Assembly (NCBI GenBank): GCA_041859045.1
Contig: JBHELB010000022.1
Span: forward strand, 20,205-84,204
Length of the DNA: 64,000 nucleotides
Direction of reading: 5' to 3'
Source of the DNA: JBHELB01 sp041859045
GTDB lineage: Bacteria > Hydrogenedentota > Hydrogenedentia > Hydrogenedentales > SLHB01
Part shown: piece after piece, positions 32,899-42,730 of the stretch
Layout: every line of letters starts with the position of its first letter
How positions within the stretch are numbered: the stretch's first letter is position 1
The notes under the pieces: model-generated
What the model was told of the DNA's origin: nothing
Databases searched by the model: none
What the model saw: the letters and a program-made list of their open reading frames with translations, nothing else
Position numbers and translations under genes: made by a program

Positions 32899-34672
32899 GA
32901 CACCTGAATTCGATTCTCCACTGCCAATGTCGCAATTCGAGATGCGGACGCGCGGGTGGGGGGATGAACTGGATGTGTTGCTGATCACTGGCGACGCCTA
33001 TGTCGACCATCCGTCCTTCGGCACGGCGTTGATCGGCCGGTGGCTTCAGGCGAACGGCTATCGCGTCGGCATTGTCGCGCAGCCGCGATGGAACACGCCC
33101 GAGGACATCTTGCAGCTTGGCCGACCGCGCTTGTTTGTGGGAATCAGCGCGGGGGCTCTGGATTCCATGCTCGCGCACTACACGGCCTTTCGGAAACTGC
33201 GCCACGACGATGCGTACACGCCGGGCGGACGGCACGGGGCACGGCCCAACCGGGCGTGTATCGTGTACACCAGCCTTGTCCGGCACGCGTTTCCTGGATT
33301 GCCGGTGGTGCTGGGCGGCATTGAGGCGTCGTTGCGACGGGCCACGCACTATGACTTTTGGACGGACCGTCTGCGTCGCTCGATCTTGCTTGAGAGCAAG
33401 GCGGATCTTGTGGTGTACGGCATGGGCGAGCGCGCCGTGCTGGAGATCGCCAAACGGTTAGACAAGACGCCTGGCCCTGCGTCCCTGGAAGGAATTGCAG
33501 GCACGGCGTTCGTCACGAAGCGGGGGAGCACGCCTCTTCCCGCCGACGCGCGCGTCGTCGAACTGCCGTCGCACGAGGCCATCGAAGCCGACGCGCGGCA
33601 ACTGCTGACCGCGTCGCGCATGATGGAAGTGCAGGTGCAGGCGGAAACCCACTGGCTCGCTCAGCAGTCCGGCGAACGTCGCGTACTCTTCGCGCCGCCT
33701 GCTGAACCGCTGAATACGGATGAACTGGACGCACTCTACGCGTTGCCGTTTACGCGTTTGGCGCATCCGTCGTACCGCGATCCCGTGCCCGCGGCGGAGA
33801 TGATTGCGCATAGCATCGCCTCGCACCGCGGCTGCGCGGGGGGCTGCTCATTTTGTTCGCTCGCGCTGCATCAAGGCCGCCGAATCCGCTCGCGCAGCGC
33901 GGGGTCTATCGAGCGGGAAGTGCGCGTGATGACGCGGACGGAGGACTGGACCGGCGCGATCAGCGATGTGGGCGGGCCCAGCGCTAACATGTGGGGCGCG
34001 CGTTGCACGGCGGACCCGCGCACTTGTTTGCGGGACAGTTGTTTGGCACCACAGCGTTGCCCGCATTTCCAGGCAGACCAGGCGGAACTGGCGCGACTGC
34101 TGCACCGGGTGTCAAGACTTCCCGGGGTGCGGCATCTGCGCGTGGCCAGCGGAATCCGCCATGATCTGGCGATCGACGCGCCGGATTATGTCCGCGATCT
34201 CACAGCGCGCTACGTGGGGGGGCAACTCAAACTTGCGCCGGAACACAGCAGCGACAAGGTGCTGCGCCTGATGCGCAAGCCGGGCTTCGAGGTGTTTGAG
34301 GAATTCTTGGCGGTATTCGAGCGCATCTCTCGCGACGCCGGACGCGAACAGTACGTCGTGCCGTATCTCATGAGTGCATTTCCGGGATGTACGGACGACG
34401 ACATGCGGGCATTGTCGCGCTGGTTGAAAGCCCGGGGCTGGACGCCTCAACAGGTCCAGTGCTTTATCCCGACGCCAGGAACAATGGCCACGGCGATGTA
34501 CTACGCAAAAACAGACCCCGAAGGTAACCCGATCTACGTTGCGCGTACGGACGCGGAGCGATTGCACCAGCACCGCATCCTCGTTCCGTCGCTCAACGCA
34601 CCGCCGCCGAAATCGCCGCGCAGCGACGGCAACTACTCGAAGGGCTCCTCTTCGCGGAAATCGGGCAGGTAG
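32885..34672 (+). CDS. YgiQ-family radical SAM protein
   Basis: A 595-residue YgiQ-type protein. The N-terminal DVLLITGDAYVDHPSFGTALIGRWL and VGISAGALDSMLAHYTA are family signatures; the radical SAM cluster site is SHRGCAGGCSFCSLALHQGR (CxxxCxxC). Additional Cys are grouped in RCTADPRTCLRDSCLAPQRCPH, possibly for a second cluster. The C-terminal part has LKLAPEHSSDKVLRLMRKP and PGCTDDDM. The chemical reaction of the family is not established. GTG 32885 overlaps the AsmA-like gene; the 3' end overlaps the convergent radical SAM gene by 40 bases. Confidence 0.9.
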   Translation: MRRPETPEFDSPLPMSQFEMRTRGWGDELDVLLITGDAYVDHPSFGTALIGRWLQANGYRVGIVAQPRWNTPEDILQLGRPRLFVGISAGALDSMLAHYTAFRKLRHDDAYTPGGRHGARPNRACIVYTSLVRHAFPGLPVVLGGIEASLRRATHYDFWTDRLRRSILLESKADLVVYGMGERAVLEIAKRLDKTPGPASLEGIAGTAFVTKRGSTPLPADARVVELPSHEAIEADARQLLTASRMMEVQVQAETHWLAQQSGERRVLFAPPAEPLNTDELDALYALPFTRLAHPSYRDPVPAAEMIAHSIASHRGCAGGCSFCSLALHQGRRIRSRSAGSIEREVRVMTRTEDWTGAISDVGGPSANMWGARCTADPRTCLRDSCLAPQRCPHFQADQAELARLLHRVSRLPGVRHLRVASGIRHDLAIDAPDYVRDLTARYVGGQLKLAPEHSSDKVLRLMRKPGFEVFEEFLAVFERISRDAGREQYVVPYLMSAFPGCTDDDMRALSRWLKARGWTPQQVQCFIPTPGTMATAMYYAKTDPEGNPIYVARTDAERLHQHRILVPSLNAPPPKSPRSDGNYSKGSSSRKSGR

Positions 34673-35604
34673 ACGTCCTGGCTGGCGGTGCTTTGCACGA
34701 GCAGATGCTCGAACCCGAGGTCCACGGCATACTGCACAACGTCCTCGTACTCCTTGGCGGTAATACGCCGGCCCAGCACAGGATGCCGGCACGCTTCATA
34801 TTGCGGAGAGTACTGACTCATCAGGCTGAGCGTCACGTCGGTCATCCCTTCGTCTTTCAACCACAGCAGAAACGCATAAGAACCGGAGGCGTCCTCGGGC
34901 AGAACCAGGTGGCGAATAATGGTTCCACGTTGTGCGACGCCGTTCTCAAGAATGACGGGGCCGGTCTGCCGGTACATCTCGCGAATCGCCGCGCGAGCGA
35001 CCTCGGGATAGTCTTTCGCGGACGAATACGCTTGCGCCGGTTCCGGCTCCGAGTACTTCATGTCGGGCAAATAAACATCCACGATGCCGTCGAGCACGGC
35101 CAAGAGCTCAAGCGTCTCGAATCCGTTGGTGTTATAGACCAGCGGAAGTTCCAGTCCGCCCGCAACTGCCTCCCGCAACGCGAGCATGATGGGATAGATG
35201 TAGTGCGTCGGTGTAACGAGATTGATGTTCTCCGCGCCGCGCCGCTGTTGCATCAGAAAGATCTCGGCCAGCTCCGAATACGACAGCGTTTCGCCCAACC
35301 CCTCGTGGCTAATCTGGTAATTCTGGCAGAAAATACACCGGAGGTTGCAGTGGGAAAAGAACACCGTGCCCGAGCCGCCCCGCCCCACGAGCACCGGCTC
35401 TTCGCCAAAGTGCAACGGCGCAGACGAATAGCGCAGGGTTTCGCCCCCGTCTGAAGGGGCGTTGCAGAAGCCCAGCGCGCCCGCTGTGCGATTTGCGCCG
35501 CAACGGCGTCCGCACACGCGGCAACGTTCGAACAATGCCCGGAGCGTGTCGAGCGTACGCTCAATACGCGCGCGTTTATCTTGCGATCGCCTTGAGGTCG
35601 CCAT
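34633..35604 (-). CDS. PflA-like radical SAM protein
   Basis: A 323-residue radical SAM protein of the uncharacterised pyruvate-formate-lyase-activating-enzyme-like group. The cluster motif is CNLRCIFCQNYQISHEG, preceded by a Cys-rich N-terminal segment (CRVCGRRCGANRTAG) that may bind a further metal centre. YLPDMKYSEPEPAQAYS and NTNGFETLELL fit this family. No glycyl-radical substrate enzyme is nearby, so the target is unknown. Its stop lies within the end of the convergent YgiQ-family gene. Confidence 0.88.
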   Translation of the reverse strand: MATSRRSQDKRARIERTLDTLRALFERCRVCGRRCGANRTAGALGFCNAPSDGGETLRYSSAPLHFGEEPVLVGRGGSGTVFFSHCNLRCIFCQNYQISHEGLGETLSYSELAEIFLMQQRRGAENINLVTPTHYIYPIMLALREAVAGGLELPLVYNTNGFETLELLAVLDGIVDVYLPDMKYSEPEPAQAYSSAKDYPEVARAAIREMYRQTGPVILENGVAQRGTIIRHLVLPEDASGSYAFLLWLKDEGMTDVTLSLMSQYSPQYEACRHPVLGRRITAKEYEDVVQYAVDLGFEHLLVQSTASQDVYLPDFREEEPFE

Positions 35605-35607
35605 GCA

Positions 35608-38600
35608 CTATTGCGCTGCCCCTTCCTGAAAAGCCTTCGCGCATTCCTTGCGGTATTGGTTTTGCAGTCCCTTGCCTTCCGGGCCCGCAGCGCCCTGTTT
35701 CCAGGCCGATTTCGCTTCGTCGGAGCGGCCCAGCGCGTTCAGCGCGCGGCCCGTCCAGTACAACGCGTACGCCTCGCTGGGCTCTTCCGGTTTGCCCACA
35801 CCAAGGTTTTCAGGATACGTGCGCGCGGCCTCAAAGGCGGCCAGGGCCCCGGCGTAATCGCCTCGGTCGAACAGCGCTCTTCCGCGCGCGACCTGCGCCT
35901 CATTGAACATTTCCCACGGGGCAGTCGCGCTTTCGCGATTGCTGAACGTCGTCCCCGCGAGCAGTGCCAGGGCATCGTCCGCGCGCCCGAGGTCAAGATA
36001 GGTTCGCGCGAGCAGCACGGGAATGTCGCTGCGTCGCGCGGGGACTACGCGCTCCAGCACAAGAACTGCGTCCGCGCGTTGGTTCGTCATTACGAGTAGC
36101 TGCGCAAGATCATAGGCCAGCACCTCGTCTTTTGGGCTCAGCGACAGCGCGCGGCGGTATTGTTCAATGGCCTTGGGGAAGTCTCTATCGCGTTTCCATG
36201 CAAGCAATCCCAGGTTTCTCGCCGCGCCCGCGAGTTGATCGTCCGCGCTCAAGGCGTTTTCCCATGACGCGCGCGCCTCGTCGAGCCGCCCGAGCCCCGC
36301 GTACAGATTGCCCAGGGCAAGGTGCGCCTGGCCATCCTGTGAGGCGTGCGCCACGGCGAACGCCAGCACGGCGATCTCCTCGGGACGCGATGGAAAGACA
36401 TACGGCGCGTCGCATTTCGCGGCCTGTGCGAGTGCCGCGTCAACCGCATCATCCGGCGCGCCCGCGCGCGCCTTCAAGAACGCGAGCCAATACCACGCCA
36501 TCGGCTTCTGCGCGACGCGTTCAGGCTCGGCCACGAGCGCCGCTTCCACAATCTGCACCGCACGGGCAAACAGCCCGAGTTCCGCAAAGGCAAGCGCCGT
36601 TTCTGTTACGGCGAACTCCGCATCGCCCATCGTCGAACTCAGGCCCGCCAGCGAGTCCTTCGGATTCTTCGAAGTGAACGCGGCGACGGCCTGCGCGGGA
36701 TAATCCAGGGGCTCGTCCGCTGTCAGATAGTGCGCCCACTTTTTCGCGTCGTTCACCTCGCCCAGTTCCAGGCACGTCATCGCAAGATGCGAGGCGATCC
36801 GCGTGTTCCGAGCGCTGCGCCGGAATGCCTCCTCGAACGCGCGCCGCGCCTCCTCGAAGCGTCCCTGTCGTGCGGCCACGCGCCCAAGAAGATCGTGCCC
36901 CACGGACAACGTTTCCTGTTCTTGCGCGGCCATACGGGCGCTATAGGCTGCCTCACGCAGTAGCGTCTCCGCTGAAGCGGCGGGTTGTTCCCATGCGAGC
37001 CCGAGTTGCGCCACGCCAAGGAAGTACCATGCCCAACCGTCGTGGGGTACGCGCGACACAGCCTGCTGTAGACGTTCGGTCGCGCGCGCGGCGTGGCCCT
37101 CTTCGAGGTCGAGAGTCGCTAACGCGCGCAACGCAGGCGCAAATCCGGCATCCATCGCCAGCGCTTTTTCGTACGCCGCGCGTGCCCCTGAATGATCGAG
37201 CGCGCGCTCCTTCTCCACGCCCTCCAGATACTGTTTTTCGATAACAGGGGTCGATTTCTTTTCCTTGGAGGCAGCGGGCGGTTCCACCTTCGGGATAGCG
37301 AGCGGCGACCGATAGGCGGCGATGGCCTCACCCGCCGGGTCGAGAATGGCAATATTCACCGGTCCGCCGTTCGGCGCGGTCATCACGCGTTTGACAGGGC
37401 TCTCCGGCCCAAGCGCGAGCCGCTCGTCGAGCAGTGTTGCCGATCCTTCGGTCACCACCAGCCGGGCGCGCGGCATGCGTGCGGCGGTCAGCACGCGGAG
37501 ATCGATTTCCGCGCCGTTTGCGTTGCGCGTCCAGTGCGTCTGAAACGCCGCGAAGTCGTTGGCGAACTCGACCCCGTCGCCGAATCCGTGAACGGGCCGC
37601 CAGACCTCCGTCCAAGTGCGTGACTGCTGCGGATAGAGGAACGCGAAGTCGCTCTGCGTTGGCAGAGGGCCACTCTGGATCTCGATATAGCGGGAATCGT
37701 CGTCGGTCAGCGCGGCTTGAGAGACGATTGCGTCCTGCATCTGCCCCCAGGTCCATGCCTTTTTCCCGAGAAGCACATTGGGATCGGCGGTTTGCAGGAC
37801 GCCGACATCGCGGTCCGCGTCGTATGCGCCGAAAAAGCCGTAGTCGCAGCGTACGGCAAATATAGAGCTTGGGTGGCGGTGGTTTCTCACCCACGACAGA
37901 TCCACGCCCTCATGCTCCGGCCAGGTGAAATAGTTCGTGAGCCCGTGGTCCGTACCCAAGCTCATCGGAAAGATGAACCGGGAACCCGGGACTTCCGGAA
38001 AGGCCGCGTTGTTCCAGAAGTACATTGTCGTAACGCGATCGTTCGGGTTCATAATGTGAATGCGCTCGTGCAGCGTCGCGCTTTCCGAGTCGAGCCGCAC
38101 ATGCACGCACCAGCGGTTTCGGGTGATGCGATCCGTGTTGGCGATGATTGCCTCGGCGGTTCCGTTTGGCCCGCGGCGACAGAGGATATCGACCGGGGAA
38201 AAGGCGGTGACGGTGTGATTCCGCGGTCCGGCGTTCCACTCCACGCCGCCGGAGGTCCACGCCCCGCGCATGGCCACGTGCCCCGGACACACAACCGGAT
38301 TGCGGTAGAACATCTCGTGGCCGGTGGTCTTGTCGAGCGCGCCATAGAGTTTCCCTCCTAGCGCGGGGAGAAAGGTCACGCGAAGGTAGCGATTCTCCAG
38401 CACCAGGGAGCGGTACGTTCGATCCTCCTTGGTTTGCCCAAAGCCGTCCTGCATTGTGTAGGGATAGATTGGCTCTTTGCCGAGCGCGGGAAATTGGGGA
38501 TACGGGTCGTCAGTCGCCATAGGGTATGTCGGCAGGGTTAACGGGGTTTCGAACGCTTTCGCCCCTGCCCAGGCAAGCCCACCGACCGCGACTATCCACA

Positions 38601-38631
38601 CCGCGAACGCTATGCTTAATGCCGTGCGCAT
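35608..38631 (-). CDS. Secreted DUF5107 protein with TPR repeats
   Basis: A 1007-residue exported protein from ATG 38631 (AAAGGGGGAAAT upstream); translation further upstream lacks a signal. The signal peptide (ALSIAFAVWIVAVGGLAWA) is followed by a DUF5107 beta-sandwich domain (about 40-420; RVTFLPALGGKLYGALDK, MFYRNPVVCPGHVAMRGAW, GGVEWNAGPRNHT, FPEVPGSRFIFPM), which resembles carbohydrate-acting galactose-mutarotase-like folds. From ~500 on, many tetratricopeptide repeats follow (GARAAYEKALAMDAGFAPAL, LGNLYAGLGRLDEARASWENA, AIEQYRRALSLSPKDE, and others). The function of DUF5107-TPR proteins is not established; carbohydrate degradation or binding is likely. It lies 3 bases after the PflA-like gene on the minus strand. 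Confidence 0.85.
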   Translation of the reverse strand: MRTALSIAFAVWIVAVGGLAWAGAKAFETPLTLPTYPMATDDPYPQFPALGKEPIYPYTMQDGFGQTKEDRTYRSLVLENRYLRVTFLPALGGKLYGALDKTTGHEMFYRNPVVCPGHVAMRGAWTSGGVEWNAGPRNHTVTAFSPVDILCRRGPNGTAEAIIANTDRITRNRWCVHVRLDSESATLHERIHIMNPNDRVTTMYFWNNAAFPEVPGSRFIFPMSLGTDHGLTNYFTWPEHEGVDLSWVRNHRHPSSIFAVRCDYGFFGAYDADRDVGVLQTADPNVLLGKKAWTWGQMQDAIVSQAALTDDDSRYIEIQSGPLPTQSDFAFLYPQQSRTWTEVWRPVHGFGDGVEFANDFAAFQTHWTRNANGAEIDLRVLTAARMPRARLVVTEGSATLLDERLALGPESPVKRVMTAPNGGPVNIAILDPAGEAIAAYRSPLAIPKVEPPAASKEKKSTPVIEKQYLEGVEKERALDHSGARAAYEKALAMDAGFAPALRALATLDLEEGHAARATERLQQAVSRVPHDGWAWYFLGVAQLGLAWEQPAASAETLLREAAYSARMAAQEQETLSVGHDLLGRVAARQGRFEEARRAFEEAFRRSARNTRIASHLAMTCLELGEVNDAKKWAHYLTADEPLDYPAQAVAAFTSKNPKDSLAGLSSTMGDAEFAVTETALAFAELGLFARAVQIVEAALVAEPERVAQKPMAWYWLAFLKARAGAPDDAVDAALAQAAKCDAPYVFPSRPEEIAVLAFAVAHASQDGQAHLALGNLYAGLGRLDEARASWENALSADDQLAGAARNLGLLAWKRDRDFPKAIEQYRRALSLSPKDEVLAYDLAQLLVMTNQRADAVLVLERVVPARRSDIPVLLARTYLDLGRADDALALLAGTTFSNRESATAPWEMFNEAQVARGRALFDRGDYAGALAAFEAARTYPENLGVGKPEEPSEAYALYWTGRALNALGRSDEAKSAWKQGAAGPEGKGLQNQYRKECAKAFQEGAAQ

Positions 38632-38722
38632 GATTTCCCCCTTTCGATTAGAAGTTCCAGGCACCCTAGCGCGGCCTGGGGATGTTTCGCAAGTTTGACC
38701 CGAAATTTGAACTGTCCCTGGC

Positions 38723-38751
38723 TTGACTTGCGCGCCTGGGAAACCTATGAT
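38723..38751 (+). promoter_or_regulatory. Sigma-70 promoter of the sugar ABC ATPase gene
   Basis: TTGACT and TATGAT, each five of six to consensus, are separated by 17 bases. The start codon at 38878 lies 126 bases downstream, leaving a leader of about 120 bases with no terminator-like hairpin. Confidence 0.7.
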
Positions 38752-38877
38752 CACAGCTCACCGTGGGTTACGGTGTACAGACGGGAAAACAGTGGTGCGG
38801 CAAGGCCGCGTAATGGGGGGCAAACGTTACCCCGGCCGCCGCTCACACGGCAGTCAGTTCTGGGAGGCAATCGACCA

Positions 38878-39984
38878 ATGGCACGCGTCGAGCTAAAGCA
38901 GGTCAAGAAAATCTATCCGGGCGGCGTCGAAGCGGTCAAAGGCGCGGACCTTGTCATCAATGACAAGGAATTCGTCGTGCTTGTTGGGCCGTCGGGTTGC
39001 GGCAAGTCCACCACCTTGCGCATGGTCGCCGGTCTTGAGGAAATCAGCTCCGGCGAGATTTTCATCGGCGACACCTTGGTCAACGACGTTCCGCCGAAGA
39101 ACCGCGACATCGCGATGGTGTTCCAGAACTACGCGTTGTATCCCCACATGACCGTGTACAAAAACATGGCCTTTGGGCTTATGTTGCGCAAGTACCCGAA
39201 AAAGGAAATCGACAAACGCGTCCGCGACGCGGCGGAGATCCTGGGCATCTCGCACCTGCTCGACCGCAAGCCGAAGGCGTTGTCCGGCGGCGAACGTCAG
39301 CGCGTGGCGGTGGGACGCGCGATTGTGCGTCAACCGAAGGTGTTCCTGTTCGACGAGCCGCTGTCGAACCTGGACGCCAAGCTGCGCGTGCAGATGCGCG
39401 CGGAAATCAGCAAACTGCACACGCGCCTGCAATCAACGATGATCTACGTGACGCACGATCAGGTCGAGGCCATGACGATGGGCGATCGGATTGTCGTCAT
39501 GCTGGGCGGCGAGATTCAGCAGATTGCCAGCCCACTTGAGCTGTACAACAAGCCGGTCAATAAGTTCGTGGCCGGGTTCATCGGCAGTCCGCCTATGAAC
39601 ATGCTCGAGGGCACGATTCAGGCCGAGAACGGCACGCTGTCTTTCCGCGACGTGAGCGGGAAACTGACCGCCGAAATCCACGAGAATCACCGTGCGGCCT
39701 TGCAGCCGTACGCGGGCAAGCCGGTCATTTTCGGTATCCGTCCGGAGCACTTTGTCGAGAACCCCAGCCAGACGCCGGTTGCGGGCAAGAGCCTTCAGGC
39801 GAACGTTGAAGTCGTCGAGCCGATGGGTTCCGAAATCTACCTCTACCTCGCCGTGGGCACAAAGTCCATCACCGCGCGCATTCATTCGGACTCCGAGCCG
39901 GTGGTGAACAAGGCGCATGTGCTCGACATCGAGATGGCCCGCGCTCATTTCTTCGATCCGACGACGGAAAAAGCGATTCGGTAG
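38878..39984 (+). CDS. ugpC: Sugar ABC transporter ATP-binding protein (UgpC/MsmK/MalK type)
   Basis: A 368-residue ATPase of the carbohydrate uptake CUT1 type. From ATG 38878 (GGGAGG upstream): Walker A GPSGCGKST, Q-loop VFQNYALYPHMTV, signature LSGGERQRVAVGRA, Walker B VFLFDEPLSNLDA, H-loop YVTHDQVEAMTMGD, and a C-terminal TOBE/regulatory region (IFGIRPEHF...). Such ATPases are often shared by several sugar permeases. No permease or binding-protein gene is adjacent. A strong terminator follows at 40001-40033. Confidence 0.9.
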   Translation: MARVELKQVKKIYPGGVEAVKGADLVINDKEFVVLVGPSGCGKSTTLRMVAGLEEISSGEIFIGDTLVNDVPPKNRDIAMVFQNYALYPHMTVYKNMAFGLMLRKYPKKEIDKRVRDAAEILGISHLLDRKPKALSGGERQRVAVGRAIVRQPKVFLFDEPLSNLDAKLRVQMRAEISKLHTRLQSTMIYVTHDQVEAMTMGDRIVVMLGGEIQQIASPLELYNKPVNKFVAGFIGSPPMNMLEGTIQAENGTLSFRDVSGKLTAEIHENHRAALQPYAGKPVIFGIRPEHFVENPSQTPVAGKSLQANVEVVEPMGSEIYLYLAVGTKSITARIHSDSEPVVNKAHVLDIEMARAHFFDPTTEKAIR

Positions 39985-39995
39985 CCCCACTGCAC

Positions 39996-41135
39996 TTACC
40001 GCGCCCGGCCTCTGCGCCGGGCGCTTTCTTTTGGGGCGTATTCGCGCCGTGCTATGTCGTATACCTCCGCCAATAGCGCCGCAATTCGATCCAAATCGTG
40101 ATTCTCCATCGCGGCGGCGCGGGCATTTTCCCCCAATCGCTCGCGCTCCGAGGGCGACCGCGCGAGTTCTAGCAGTGCCCGCGCGAAACTCGCGGCGTCG
40201 CCATCGGCCACGACGCGTCCGGAAACGCCATCCCGGATTGGATGGGCCGCGCCAGCGCACGCCACGCAGGGGCGTCCAGCCGCCATGGCATTGAGTAGCT
40301 TCATGGGATAGCCGTGCGGGCTGCTGCGCGGACAGGCCACCACGACATCGGCTTCCAGCCACGCCTTCACCTCGCGAAAGTCGTCCGTTTGTCTCACCTC
40401 CGCGCCCGCGACGCGCCCGCCGCGCTGAGAAGTCACTACGACAAAGCGCAGCCCCGGCTCTTCTTGCCGCGCCAGCGCCACCGCATGTTCGAGAAGCGGA
40501 AGATTCTGGTACTGATCGAGGTTACCGGCATAAAGCACCGGCGCGAGGTTCAGCGAAACCGGTTTGGACTCGAAGATATCCACCGAGATAGGCGGGGGAA
40601 CGACATGTACCCGGCTCTCCGGGCAACCGCAGCGCACGAGATACTCTGCAAGCGACGCGTGCGGCGCGATGATCGCCTCCGCCCTGCGCGGCAGACACGT
40701 GTCACACCAACGCCCCAGTGCGCGAGCGCCAAGTAGGCGAGGGAAATACGCGGGGAGTTCCTCGGCAAACGCGGTATGCGCGTGATAGACCAACGGACGC
40801 GCACCCACGGATAGCGCGGCGGCGAGCCCCTCGTAGTTGTGGGCGTGAACGATGTCCACAGGCGCGCGCCGCAGCTCTCGGCGCAATGCGAAGACCAACG
40901 CGAGATCGTGCAGCGGGCGCGTCCATGAAGGACCTGGCGCGGTGGGTGGCGTGCCGGGCAGTGCGCGGGCGCGAACGATTAGCGCATCGCTTTCTCCCGT
41001 GCCGTGCCCGAAAGAGACAATACGCACGGCATGTCCAGCACGGAGTAATGCCGTGGCGGTGCTCGCGATCAACACCTGGGAGCCGCCGGGGGCGGGATAG
41101 GGACAGCCCGCGACGATCAGAATGCGGAGGTTCAT
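39996..41135 (-). CDS. Glycosyltransferase, GT4 family
   Basis: A 379-residue GT-B glycosyltransferase. N-terminal LRILIVAGCPYPAPGGSQV is the acceptor-domain glycine loop; the C-terminal domain has PVLYAGNLDQYQN and the donor-binding region HGYPMKLLNAMAAGRPCV followed by RDGVSGRVV. The EX7E pair usual in GT4 enzymes is replaced by His and Asn here (HGYPMKLLN), as in a sub-group whose motif reads GFPIKLLNYMA, so catalytic details may differ. It is the last gene of a long minus-strand unit with UDP-glucose dehydrogenase and YfhO, suggesting glycan synthesis. Start ATG 41135 overlaps the upstream stop by 4 bases. Confidence 0.85.
   Translation of the reverse strand: MNLRILIVAGCPYPAPGGSQVLIASTATALLRAGHAVRIVSFGHGTGESDALIVRARALPGTPPTAPGPSWTRPLHDLALVFALRRELRRAPVDIVHAHNYEGLAAALSVGARPLVYHAHTAFAEELPAYFPRLLGARALGRWCDTCLPRRAEAIIAPHASLAEYLVRCGCPESRVHVVPPPISVDIFESKPVSLNLAPVLYAGNLDQYQNLPLLEHAVALARQEEPGLRFVVVTSQRGGRVAGAEVRQTDDFREVKAWLEADVVVACPRSSPHGYPMKLLNAMAAGRPCVACAGAAHPIRDGVSGRVVADGDAASFARALLELARSPSERERLGENARAAAMENHDLDRIAALLAEVYDIARREYAPKESARRRGRAR
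40001..40033 (+). terminator. Rho-independent terminator after ugpC
   Basis: GCGCCCGGC and GCCGGGCGC form a 9-bp GC-rich stem with a 6-base loop, followed by TTTCTTTT. It overlaps the last codons of the convergent glycosyltransferase gene. Confidence 0.85.
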
Positions 41136-42730
41136 TCCAAATATCCCAAGGCGCGCAGGCGCGCTTCGACGGCGCGAGTCTGCGCGGTAGAGTACGGGGC
41201 GGGCACTACGCTCGTCGCACCCACGTCCTGTGTCGCCGACGCGGAACCGAACAGGTTCAGTCCTTCCATCGGCGGCGCGGGAACGTCGAGGGCAGCCAAC
41301 ACGGTCGGCGCGATGTCTTCGAGCCGCGTTTGTTGCACATTTGCTGGGCGCGATGAAAACAGCACGCCCACCGGCCGATGGGCGCCGTTCATGCCGCGTT
41401 CCTTGGCGCCGTTGACCTCGTGTGATTCAAGGCGACGCAATCCCGGCCCGCCGCGCGCACGAAGAACGCATGGCGAGTAGGAATCTTCCAGAGCGAGTTC
41501 CATCACTATGTCCGGCGCGGACTCGACGTACGGGCCCGAATACAGCGCGTCGCGCGGCCATGCCCGCCGCACGGCAGGACAAGTTTCGAGCAGTGCGCAC
41601 AGCTCGTCGCGAAAAGACGCATAGTCCTCGGGGGGCACCACGCCCGCCGGATCGCGCCCGCGGAGATTGATACGTATGGAGGGAAAGTATCCCAGTTCCT
41701 CGGACCACGCGCATGTTGTGTCCCAATCGACACCGGCGGTGCGCGCATGCGCTTCGGTGCGCGCGGCAAGGCCCGCGAGCCGTCGGAACAGCGCTCCCTG
41801 CCAACGCGCGGGCACGAACCGCAGCGCAGCGCGTTTGAGTATTTGGCTCCGCGGCGGGGCGAAATGCAGCAGCCCATGCTCCGCGAGCCAATTATTGATG
41901 TGCCAAACGAGCGTGCCCGCGCCGCCGAAACCGTGGTCCGAGACAACCAGCGTCAGCGCATCCGGCATGGCCGCGCGCAACGCACTCACGGCGTCGTCGA
42001 GACGCGCATAGACGATCCGAATTGCATCGGAAGGGCCAGGCGCGTGCCGTGGCGATGCCGCATCGTGAAAACGCCAGAAATGGTGCGCAACGGTGTCGGA
42101 TTCGCCGAAGACGACCATCGCAAAATCGAAGTGCTCATTTTGTAACAGCTTGACTGCGGCAGCGCTCTTTGCCGCGATTCCCTCCAGCAGTTTGGGTAAC
42201 GCGCGCGCGTGCCAGTCAGGCCCAATGCGCGATTCTTGGAAGTCTGCAAACCGCCACGCACGCACGTGCGGATAGAAGTCGCGGGGATAAACAAAAGAGC
42301 GGTCGATGCGCGTGGTCACGGGTGAATCAAAGCCTGAGATAAACACGCCGTTGACCGGCTCCGGCGGATATGTTCCCGGCACGCCCAGGACGCACACGCG
42401 ACGGTTTGCACGCGAAGCGAGCGTCCAGATCGCGGGCGCTTGACGGTGCGTCGCGTTAACGAACCGCAGCGCGCGATCCGTCGGGACGTATTCAGTGAAG
42501 TCGAAAACGCCGTGTCGTCCCGGATTCACGCCCGTGACGACGGTAGTCCAGGCCGGAAAGGTGGCGGCGGGAACCGTGCTGACGCAGGACAGAAAGGCGC
42601 CCTCCGCGCGCAACGCCGCGAGATTCGGCAAACGGCCCTCGTCCATCCATCGCCGCATCAAGACCGGGTCCGCGCCGTCGAGGCCGATCAGTAGGACGCG
42701 CGATTGACGCGAAGCCGCGCGCATGGTCAC
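41132..42730 (-). CDS. Alkaline-phosphatase superfamily hydrolase (type I phosphodiesterase/nucleotide pyrophosphatase-like)
   Basis: A 532-residue protein of the two-metal alkaline phosphatase fold. The first metal site is VLLIGLDGADPV, the likely nucleophile Thr lies in PAATFPAWTT with VVTGVNPGRHGVFDF following, VVFGESDTVAHHFW gives Asp and His ligands, and LVVSDHGFGG a further Asp-His pair. Related proteins occur beside lipid-linked glycan and phospho-headgroup genes. No signal peptide is clear. It is coupled (ATGA) to both neighbours, YfhO upstream and the glycosyltransferase downstream, so it likely acts on the same glycan or lipid. Confidence 0.85.
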   Translation of the reverse strand: MTMRAASRQSRVLLIGLDGADPVLMRRWMDEGRLPNLAALRAEGAFLSCVSTVPAATFPAWTTVVTGVNPGRHGVFDFTEYVPTDRALRFVNATHRQAPAIWTLASRANRRVCVLGVPGTYPPEPVNGVFISGFDSPVTTRIDRSFVYPRDFYPHVRAWRFADFQESRIGPDWHARALPKLLEGIAAKSAAAVKLLQNEHFDFAMVVFGESDTVAHHFWRFHDAASPRHAPGPSDAIRIVYARLDDAVSALRAAMPDALTLVVSDHGFGGAGTLVWHINNWLAEHGLLHFAPPRSQILKRAALRFVPARWQGALFRRLAGLAARTEAHARTAGVDWDTTCAWSEELGYFPSIRINLRGRDPAGVVPPEDYASFRDELCALLETCPAVRRAWPRDALYSGPYVESAPDIVMELALEDSYSPCVLRARGGPGLRRLESHEVNGAKERGMNGAHRPVGVLFSSRPANVQQTRLEDIAPTVLAALDVPAPPMEGLNLFGSASATQDVGATSVVPAPYSTAQTRAVEARLRALGYLE

